Source of the DNA: Linum tenue
Taxonomy: Eukaryota; Streptophyta; Magnoliopsida; Malpighiales; Linaceae
Assembly: GCA_946122785.1 (NCBI GenBank)
Contig: CAMGYJ010000008.1
Coordinates: 1,279,912 to 1,343,911, forward strand
Direction of reading: 5' to 3'
DNA: 64,000 nucleotides
The position numbers were made by a program, and so were the translations under genes. The notes under the pieces were generated by a model. The model saw nothing but the letters and a program-made list of their open reading frames with translations, did not search any database and had not been told where the DNA came from. Within the stretch, counting starts at the first letter, position 1. Each line of letters begins with the position of its first letter. Positions 55,880 to 64,000 of this stretch are shown one piece after another.

Positions 55880-56712
55880 TCTCACACACGCAAGTTTCCC
55901 ATGCGTACAGTTCTACCCAAGTTGACATTGGCGCCACGTTGTGAACCCAAATTTCTGAGGCCAGACTTCAGCTATATAAACCTCATCATTCCCTCCTAAT
56001 GTTTCACTCACCAAAAGAAGAGCAAAGATTAATTACTACACTAATAGTAATTAATTGATCTTAATTTCCTTACCCAGCAAACCCTTGCCTCATCTTAGTG
56101 ACTCAAACCCAGAAGATCGACTAATGGCCAACTGGAAGAAGTTGAGCGGCGAGGAGCACTGGGATGGGCTGTTGGACCCACTCGAGGCCGACGCATTCAA
56201 CGGGGAAACCATGTCCAAGGCCTACGGATTCAGCCTGTACCCACCGGAAAACTTCTTCACCGAACGTCTTCCTCCAGAACGCGAATCCGTACAAGTACCA
56301 GATCACCAAGTTCCTCTACGCTACCTCGGAGTTCACGCTGGGAGACTGGATCGTCGCCGGACAGTCGGCCTGGCTGGGGTACGTGGCGGTGAGCACGGAG
56401 GAAGGGAAGTCGGTTTTGAGGAGGAGGTTCCAGGATGCGAATTTCCCAGCTGTTCCGGTCGGCCAAGTTTATGGGACTACCCATAATCCCAAGGCCCATC
56501 AAGGGTTCTTTAGCGTTTATGCTCATAAGAACCCCGATTCTATCTACAACAAGAACATTGCCCGGGAACAGGTAAGTCAAACGTTGGTGTGCAATGGTTT
56601 GTCTTGAATCGGACCAAATCAACAACCGGATTTGACCCTCAAATCAAATACAACATGGTTCGGTTCTTTGGTCGCATCAATTTTATTCCATATATTTTGA
56701 TCCACAGGTCTT

Positions 56713-58250
56713 TGTTAGACGAATGGGTTTTGGGTCTCTGGTTCGGCCTTGTTTGGCTCATTTTGTATCGGCTGCTCATTACTATCCATTATGTACTCAT
56801 GCAAAGCCCATGCAAACTATTGTACACGTTGTTGTTAGGGTTTGCTAGGGTTAGGATAGTATATATATGGCTGTGTAACCGAGTGGACCAATTAAGTTGA
56901 ATAAGAGATCCCTATTCCCCGTGGACTAGTCGGTATTGCTCTCTGCAATATCGGAAACCACGTAAATCTGTTTGTGTTTTCGTTGCTCTCCTCCTGTATG
57001 TTGATGATATGGTAGTCACCGGTGATGATACTGCCAGTATTCAGTTGCTCAAGGACGGACTACAGGTCGCGTTTGACCTCAAGGACTTGGGAACCCTCAC
57101 CTATTTCCTTGGTATTGAGGTCACTCGCAGTTCCCAAGGGATTCTCTTGACACAGACAAAGTACATCACTGATTTGTTAGAGGATCACCAGTTCGAAGAT
57201 TGTACTCCTGTTCGTTCGCCGATGGAGCTTAACTTGAAGCTTTGTCGTGATTCTGGTGCTCCGTTGGTTGATAGTTCCAAGTACAGGAGCATTGTGGGTA
57301 TCTTGATCTACCTTGCCGCCACCCGTCCCGACATCTCATATGCTGTGCAGATAGTTAGCCAATTCATGACTGCTCCCACTGTCGACCACCTCTCGGCTGT
57401 TCATCGCATCCTTCGCTATCTGCAGGGGTCAAGGGAGGTTGGCTTGTTCTTTCCATCCCAGGGATCACTCTCACTCCAGGCCTTTTCCGACTCTGACTTC
57501 GCTGGTTGTACTGACACCCGACGGTCCACGACCGGGTGGTGTGTTCGGTTTGGCCATTCTTTCATCTCCTGGCGGTGCAAGAAGCAGGATCATGTGGCCA
57601 AGTCTTCCACTGAGGCCGAGTACCGGTCCATGTCCGATGTTGCTTCAAAGGTTGTCTGGCTCAATCGGTTGTTAGCTGATTCGGAGTTCGGTGTCCACCG
57701 GCGGTTGATTTGTTCGTGGATAACACTAGTGCTATCCAGATTGCTCTTAATCCGGTGCTTCATGACCGGACTAAGCACATTGAGCTTCACATTCACTATG
57801 TTCGTGACCAGGTTCGCGATGGATCTCTTCGGTTGCACTACGTCGCTTCTGAGGATCAGATTGCCGATCTTCTCACCAAGGCCCTTCCCATTAGTCGTCA
57901 CTGCTATCTATCTGGCAAATTGATGCTTCGTGACCGGCATTAATTTGGGGGAGGATGTTAGACAAATGGGTTTTGGGTCTCTGGTTCGGCCTGTTTGGCC
58001 CATTTTGTATCGGCTGCTCATTACTATCCATTATGTACTCATGCAAAGCCCATGCAAACTATTGTACACGTTGTTGTTAGGGTTTGGTAGGGTTAGGATG
58101 GTATATATATGGCTGTGTAACCGAGTGGAACAATTAAGTTGAATAAGAGATCCCTATTCCCCGTGGACTAGTCGGTATTGCTCTCTGCAATATCGGAAAC
58201 CACGTAAATCTGTTTGTGTTTTCGTTTTCAGCTCAACAGGTATTCTAACA
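56713..58250 (+). mobile_element. Deleted copia retrotransposon in lipase exon 2
   Basis: The right LTR, 57956-58250 (295 bp), runs TGTTAGAC to TCTAACA. The left LTR from 56713 lacks about its last 20 bp. The 5-bp duplication gtctt stands at 56708-56712 and 58251-58255. Primer site, gag, protease, integrase and the N-terminal half of reverse transcriptase are deleted, so the left LTR runs straight into LLYVDDMVV at about 56985. A polypurine run (tttgggggaggat) precedes the right LTR. The two LTRs differ by about five substitutions and one indel over ~270 bases. Confidence 0.95.
56985..57943 (+). pseudogene. Copia Pol C-terminus: end of RT and RNase H
   Basis: It starts with the catalytic YVDD of copia reverse transcriptase. 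DLGTLTYFLGIEVTRSSQGILLTQTKYITDLL and YRSIVGILIYLAATRPDISYAV follow. RNase H appears as AFSDSDFAGCTDTRRSTTGWCV, KSSTEAEYRSM and, after a frame change near 57706, FVDNTSAIQIALNPVLHDRTKHIE, reaching a stop at 57941-57943. The N-terminal part was lost with the internal deletion. Confidence 0.9.
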
Positions 58251-58826
58251 GTCTTGGCAGAGGTGAGAGCACTAGTGGACCAATATCGCGATGAGGAAAC
58301 GAGCATAACCGTGGTGGGCCACAGCTTGGGCGCCTCGCTTGCAACCCTAAACGCTGCCGACATCGTGGCCAACAACTACCACAAACCAACTGGTTCGACT
58401 GCTGGTTGCTTGGTCACGGCCTTCTACAACATGTTCAACGCTCTGACGGACCTGCGACTCCTCCGGATCATGAACCTCCCCGACCCCGTCCCTAACCTCC
58501 CACCCAAGCTACTCGGATTCTTTGAGGTTGGGAATGAGCTTCAAATCTTGGTTTCATCCTCTTACTTGAAGTTATTTCTCAACCCCCATAGCCTGGAGCT
58601 CTATATGCATGGAGTAGCGGGATACAATGGAATCGAACCATTTAAGTTCGTAGTGCAGCGAGATATTGCATTGCTAAACAAAGAAGACGATCATCTCAAA
58701 GAAGAATACTATGTGCCACCAAAATGGAGAAGCATGAGGAACAAGGCTATGTATCAGTCGGACGATGGGTCGTGGAAGTTGCATGACTACCTGCCTCCTC
58801 CTCCGGAAACTGTTGGCCTTCTGTGA

Positions 58827-59139
58827 CTTCTCATTCGATCTGGATGGCACGTTGGATGGTTGATGTGCAAGAAAGGGAGATTGACTTAGTGATGAAGTGT
58901 CATAGTCGTAAAGGACGAGCATAACTACATCCTCATAATCCCTCATAGAAAAAACGGAATAAATTTGTAGCCCAGTTTGAACCGGGTTGTGTGGAAGAAA
59001 ACATGAACACAAAATTTAAATAATGTTGTTGTCGAAGTGTGTCATTTTGGTCATTTACGTTTTTATTCCTTTAATTTTGTTTTGTGTCAAATTAGTCCAA
59101 ATCCAGTTTCAAGGATAGTTGGAGTTTGGAAGTCAAGCC
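58827..59139. other. 3' flank of lipase copy 2, no gene
   Basis: 3' flanking DNA of the pseudogene, passing into AT-rich sequence. No further feature is supported. Confidence 0.5.
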
Positions 59140-59703
59140 TGTTAGTTTGTTAGCTGGAATAACTATGTTTTTTAGTTGGAATCAAGGGTCAGTGTGGTTA
59201 CTGAACGTCGGGTTTGTAGGCTGAAGCTCTGTATTTAGTATTCCAAACTTTCATTAAATATAATTTTTGCCAGATTTTCCAAAATCATGTTAACATTATG
59301 GTATCAGAGCACACTGCAAACTATAACAAAGTCTGATTATGTGATTATTAAGAGTGAAACATCTGTAATTCTGATTGAAGATTTGCATTAAAGAAGACAC
59401 ACGGAGGTGAGGTGAAACCTCAAAACATAAAGTGTAAATGCTGGAGGCTCATGATGGAGCACCTGTCGAGGTCAATGGAGTAATGGGGAGTAGTACACAC
59501 AATGGGTTCAAACTTCAAAGAGTCTACTGAAGGTGAGCTACTCATTGAGGCTCAAAAGGAAACTCTAAAGATCATGGACTGAAAGATATGAAAGCTAAAA
59601 ACCACCTCTTCTACTCAATTAACAAGACAATTCTGTAAACATCACAAGAAAAAGGGAGTTGCAAAGGAGTTTTGGGATGCAATAAAGGTGAAGTGTCGCA
59701 TAA
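59140..59703 (+). mobile_element. Copia fragment: LTR, primer site, gag start
   Basis: A probable 156-bp LTR (TGTTAGTTTG to GTTAACA, 59140-59295) is followed by TGGTATCAGAGC at 59299-59310, the initiator tRNA-Met primer site. Downstream, degraded gag text is readable near 59575-59690 (DMKAKNHLFYSINKT, KGVAKEFWDAIKVK), resembling the UBN2-type copia gag. The TRIM at 59709 interrupts it. Confidence 0.65.
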
Positions 59704-59708
59704 ATGCT

Positions 59709-60108
59709 TGTCAAAATTGGGCAGCTTCATTAGTACGATATTATGCGCTTTGGTACTTGGATATCCTTCCCAAAAGGTCTCGTACTAATGATCTTGGTGG
59801 ACACCAATATACAAGGGTTTCTTCCCTTGTATTTCCGATGTGGTACTTGGATTGTCTCATAACAATTCACCGAATGAGGGTCGCACCAAACTGTCGTCCG
59901 CCACCACTAACCGAACCAAGCTCTAATACCACTTTTCCGAACCAGATAGCTCCATTAGTACGATATTATCCACTTTGGGCAAAGCTCACACGATTTTACT
60001 CTTGGATCCTCCCCAAAAGGCCTCGTACTAATTGGGCTTGGGGGACATTAATATACAAGGGTCCATTCCCTTGTATTACCGATGTGGTACTTGGATTGTC
60101 ACATAACA
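59709..60108 (-). mobile_element. TRIM (short LTR retrotransposon), 400 bp
   Basis: Direct terminal repeats are 59709-59864 and 59933-60108. They share cattagtacgatattat, tcccaaaaggtctcgtact-like and gatgtggtacttggattgtc words; the left repeat has a ~20-bp deletion. GCTCTAATACCA at 59920-59931 is the reverse complement of a tRNA-Met-type primer site, setting the minus orientation. The 5-bp duplication atgct is at 59704-59708 and 60109-60113. There is no coding capacity. Confidence 0.85.
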
Positions 60109-60113
60109 ATGCT

Positions 60114-60539
60114 AGGGATTAAAAGGCACAATAGGAGGAGCAGACTCGGTGCGCACATAAGCTTAGACACTATTATATTTACCATTTCCCTTGCGTTTAG
60201 TCTTATAATCGAGAGAGTAGCCATATAGCATACATCCTCTGTGTGCCTTGTGTAGCCACAAAAAGGTGCACAATGGTTCTTGTTTCCTTATTGTTTAGAA
60301 CTATTTACAACATCTCTTACACCGAAATCTACTGGTGCCATAGTTGAAGGCCATACCATAACTTTTGCATTAGTGGTAGAGGACTAATTAGGATAGGTAG
60401 CAATCCACTTGACCTTTATTGTTGTATCATTATAGAAAACACCTAGTTCATATGTGGAATTCGTCCCAGTAGCATCACTTAAGAATGAGACCATTGAAAT
60501 TATCATTGAGATTGCACGAAAATCTAATGACCATATCGT
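60114..60539. other. Decayed continuation of the copia fragment, no readable gene
   Basis: The first bases after the TRIM continue the plus-strand gag-like reading briefly (RHNRRSRLGAH). After that I can recognise nothing. Confidence 0.35.
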
Positions 60540-60910
60540 TCATGTGATTCTTCCTAAGGAGAGATAGAATGCAGGTTCAGATTGAACCATAATCATAGGT
60601 AAAAATTGATGAAAAAAATAAAATAAATGGGTCCCAAAGAGCCATCTATCGAGAATAGTACTAAGAGACACTCTGAGTGCCCTCCTTGAGTGTGAAGATG
60701 GCTTCATGCAGATTTGCAATACGAAATGAATCCCTCTCGAAGAATTATTCGCAAAGCTCTTTCCAAATATTATTAGCGTTGCTGATGTAAATAAGACTAT
60801 TGGCAATCAGATTTACCGATCTTTGTATCCAACTGAGGAGAAATTTTTTATTCTTATCCCAATTGGAAAACTAGACAATTGAATTAGGTGATGGCTTAGG
60901 GATTCGTCCA
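60540..60910 (-). pseudogene. Copia gag fragment, minus strand
   Basis: The minus strand reads, with two stops, IPKPSPNSIV, SNWDKNKKFLLSWIQRSVNLIANSLIYISNANNIWKELCE and RDSFRIANLHEAIFTLKEGTQSVSL. This is the order of the copia gag domain (PKP, W..N..V.SWI..S, IWKEL, R..L...I..L.QG). It forms the N-terminal half of Gag, from a different element and in the opposite direction to the fragment at 59140. Confidence 0.6.
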
Positions 60911-62200
60911 TCAAGAAATCTCCCCCTTAAAAACTAAATAAAAAGAATTATAAATTCAAAATTAATAATTATGGGAGAAGAAAATATCCGACTAGTATTT
61001 AATAAAATAAAAATATTCATTTAGTAAAAGTTACAACAAATGCCCTGATGACACGTAAAACTATATATTCTAAACCCTCGTGTTATAATCAAAATTGCGT
61101 ACAATTCTCATCAATATCGTCATAATGCATTGAATTATTGTTGTGGTTGCTTTAAGTGCGTTTCAGCAGCCCTAAGATTGTTCTTATACATATGATGCGC
61201 TTCCGGGTAACATTTTGTGCATTTTCAGGTTTGATAAGCCTAGTGGGCCACTTGGAAGCATAAGGGGACACCGAGCCCAAGTTGTTGGATCAGGAATTTG
61301 AGGATCGGACATGGCGCCATTTTGCTGGAGTCAACCACTTTGTTAGTAAGTTTTCTAGAAGCAACATGATTCGTTGGCCATGTAATTGGAGGGCTTCTGA
61401 TTGCCTGAATGACGCACTAGGCGCGATTTTCTCTTATTGTAAAGTCTAATGGTCAAGGAATGGTCATTACTCTGCCGACAAAGCAACGCTCCTGACTTAC
61501 AACAAAACAACCATCAAGGGGAAATAGGCAGCGAAATCGGTGCCACTGGGCCGTTTTCTTTGATATAGCCGCCAATATCTTTTGTTGCATAGGTACGTGA
61601 ACCCTTGGAGTTCTAGCCACATGTAAACTTAATGTTTGTTTTAATACAATTGTTCTTGTACACCTTCAAGGTGCAAGACTCGAAATCCTAATCGTTTAGG
61701 TGGGATTAGAACTAGTAGTCCTATTCGATTGAACGTCATTCAATCAAACGGTGTGTCGCCTCAATGAAGAAATTCGAAGGGATCTTGTCGCCCATTAGTT
61801 TGGATAAATGCTTAGACACAAGGTGGGATCTAACGATGTAAGAAATTGACAATTTGTATGCTTCAATCATCGAGCGCTCGTGGTTGGGAGACCTAGGGAA
61901 ATCGATGCCTATGCAGTGACTTCATTTCATGCTCGTTTACAATCTCCAGCATCATAGATTTACATTTCTACACCTGTTTTCCATTTCAAACGCCTGAGTT
62001 CTGTGAAACAGAAGAAACATCAACCTCCTAACCGACCTCTTCTTCAATATAACCATACCTCGCTTCCGTAGTAAGGATTCTACGAGAGGCCCGAGAGGGC
62101 CAGGTAAATTTGGTCTAACTACACGACAGATCATGCCCACGGCGTGTTTCCGTATTCCAAAAAAGCAGCAAATCAAGTTCAAAAAAAATTAAACAACTAC
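60911..62200. other. No gene recognised
   Basis: Unassigned DNA. It should contain the 3' part of the CACTA element whose transposase starts at 62201, but no CACTA terminus was found. The minus-strand ORF at 61952-62182 has no recognisable similarity. Confidence 0.4.
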
Positions 62201-63720
62201 TTACTTGAGATATGCTGATACTTTTGGACAGTTATCCTCAGAGTTGAAGATGACATATCGTCGAGCTAGGTCCATGGTACTATTTTCCAATTCAACAATC
62301 TTACCCTTCCCATTTCTTTTTGATACAATTGGTCGGCCAATAATTGGGAATAAAGCTTTTGCATTTTCCCTCACACCCATCCCTTCGTGATTTCTTGAAG
62401 GCCTAGTGAATCTTGTATCACCATCCTCACTCAAATACCTTGAGCAGAATGATAGACATTCATTAGCTAGATACACTTCAGCTATGCACGTTTCTGGTTG
62501 ACTTCTATTTTTAACATAGTCTTTCAAAACACCCAAAAACCTCTCGATCGGGTACATCCATCGAGTTTGCACGGGCCGACCAAGTCTAATCTCCTCTACC
62601 AAGTGAATAGGTAGATGAACCATTATATCAAAGAAGCTAGGAGGAAATATCCGTTCTAATTGGCACAATGTCTCGACAATCTCAATTTGCAAGTGATCTA
62701 ATTCGCTCAAGATTAGCACCATTCGACAAACAGCCTTGAAGAATGAAACAAGTCTGATCAATACGATAGCCAAATTCTTTGGAAAAGTTCTACGTACGAC
62801 AACTTGGAGCAAGTATTGCATGATAAAGTGAGCATCGTGACTCTTGTACCCTAAGATTTTCTTCTCCTTCACATTCACACAGTGAGATATATTAGATGCA
62901 CAACCATCTAGTACTTTAGCGCCTTTTAAGACCCCACAAAAAATCTCCTTTTCATGGTTAACATTGTATAACAAGCTTTCACCAACTTACTCTTCTTAGG
63001 ATTTTCTATTACTGTTGGATGAAGGCTCTATCTAATTTCCATATCCTTTAAATCTAGACGAGCATTTAAATGATCATTGGTCTTCCCCGGAATGTCTAAC
63101 AACGTTCCCAAAATATTGTCACATACATTCTTCTCAATATGCATAACATCAAGGTTATGACGTAGTGTATTATGCTCCCACTAAGACAATTCAAACAAAA
63201 TAGACAACTTCGAGAACACACCTCTTTTCTCAATTATCTTCTTTTCTTCCTCGCCGAAGTCACAAATGAATCCAATCAACTCTTCCTTAATCTGCAAACC
63301 GGATAATGGTTCCGGCTTCAGTCTGAACTCCATTTTCCCATCAAAAGAGCTTTTGTCTTTCCTCCAACTGTGTTTCACATCAAGAAATCTGTGTGCGCCC
63401 ATGTAACATATTTTTCGACTCTTATATAAGTACTGAGAGCATGTCTCTTAATTACAACTAGGACAAGCAACGTATCCTTTTGTGCTCCAACCAGATAGCA
63501 TGGCCAATCCTGGGAAGTCACTGATACTCCACATTAAACAACCATGCATATTGAACATTTTCTTACTATGAGCATCATATGTCATGACTCCTTCATGCCA
63601 TAAGGTGTTCAACTCATCAACAAAAGGTCTAAGTACACATCAATATCATTCCCAGGTGATTTTGGCCCCGGGATAAGTGAGGAGAAAATCAAGTACTCAG
63701 GCTTCATGGACATCCATGGT
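62201..63720 (-). pseudogene. CACTA TNP2-type transposase, broken, runs off the window
   Basis: From 63717 downward: MKPEYLIFSSLIPGPKSPGNDIDVYLRPFVDELNTLW, MFNMHGCLMWSISDFPGLAMLSGWSTKGYVACPSCN followed by a TAA (near 63447), and CYMGAHRFLDVKHSWRKDKSSFDG (63402-63181 frame). LRHNLDVMHIEKNVCDNILGTLLDIPGKTNDHLNARLDL then follows (about 63175-63040, with a stop soon after). The open frame 62974-62201 carries CASNISHCVNVKEKKILGYKSHDAHFIMQ, IFPPSFFDIMVHLPIHLVEEIRLGRPVQTRWMYPIERFLG and NECLSFCSRYL. These are the ordered Transposase_21 and DUF4218 blocks. The N-terminus lies beyond 64000. Confidence 0.9.
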
Positions 63721-64000
63721 GGTAGCAACCTTAGAATGGAAGAACAATTGAATCAGTATATGGACACTCTTCACCTCTAAAACAGAAAGGAAGCACAAAT
63801 GAAATTCTGTAAGTTTAGATTTGATGATAGGGAAAGGTATCCACCAGAGCATAATAATCTCAAAACAAACAAAATCATACTTAGCTTCCTCCATATATAA
63901 ACATCAATCACACCATAAAGTACATGTTCGAACCAAGTATGAAACCAAGCACACTAATAGAAAAAGCAAACTCAAAACTGAAATACAACGCTCCAAAAGC
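63721..64000. other. Probable intron of the CACTA transposase gene
   Basis: AT-rich DNA upstream of the transposase segment. The minus-strand frame 63894-63697 does not resemble the family and is probably intronic. Confidence 0.4.

Larger units (their letters stand above)
56124..58826 (+). pseudogene. Second phospholipase A1 copy, inactivated
   Basis: It aligns with 50132-51385 throughout. Exon 1 (56124-56571) has lost 51 bp (residues between DPL and DAFNGE) and 45 bp (between the RR and FQD codons) and has gained one base near 56263, which shifts the frame. The intron is 56572-56707. Exon 2 begins at 56708 and is split after five bases by a copia element, resuming at 58256. It has also lost 36 bp (FVYASPLVGDWG of the intact copy). 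GHSLG, NLPDPVPNLPP and HSLELYMHGVAGYNG survive, so the copy decayed recently. TATATAAA is at 55973-55980. Confidence 0.93.

Overview
The window is nuclear DNA of a flowering plant, most likely a eudicot. The evidence is: plant-type LTR retrotransposons (Athila-like, chromodomain Tekay-like, Tat-like, copia, TRIM), L1-type LINEs with an RNase H domain, CACTA, Helitron and hAT/Tourist elements, and a split class-II phospholipase A1 gene with a short GT-AG intron. It reads as a transposon-rich, gene-poor region. I cannot name the species.

Layout. 1-4540: AT-rich DNA with a minus-strand LTR, an 811-bp hAT element with a perfect 8-bp target duplication, and a Pack-MULE-like element. 4540-8580: a decayed L1-type LINE. 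8581-26114: an Athila-like composite whose gag half and integrase/extra-ORF half are separated by a nested Tekay-type chromovirus (11726-20609). 26115-28660: part of an element encoding a Ulp1-like protease, in whose non-coding DNA GGTCGACC palindromes recur at exactly 21 bp. 28950-31755: a second LINE, split by a hAT MITE. 31763-36253: a FAR1 fragment, a Tourist MITE and unassigned DNA. 36255-40200: a truncated CACTA element between two copies of a ~130-bp direct repeat and carrying a Helitron. 41000-47140: an orphan lipase promoter, MITEs, a second Helitron and a TIM17-related pseudogene. 47230-49691: a third LINE and a Helitron 3' end.

The best host gene is the two-exon phospholipase A1 at 50132-51385. 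A second copy at 56124-58826 is a pseudogene: three in-frame deletions, one frameshift, and a copia element inserted five bases into exon 2. A promoter-only relic of a third copy lies near 41003-41290. A two-exon acidic protein of unknown function is predicted on the minus strand at 52701-53494. From 59140 to the end there are copia fragments, a 400-bp TRIM with target duplication, and a second CACTA transposase running off the window.

Most interesting signal: three unrelated short palindromes (CACACGGCCGTGTG, TACCCGACCGGGTA, GGTCGACC) each occur as arrays of sites about 21 bp apart in non-coding DNA of three different elements. The two Athila LTRs carry different motifs at the same LTR position. 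I infer subfamily-specific recognition sites, by analogy with the motifs bound by VANC proteins of VANDAL elements. The sequence alone does not prove this.
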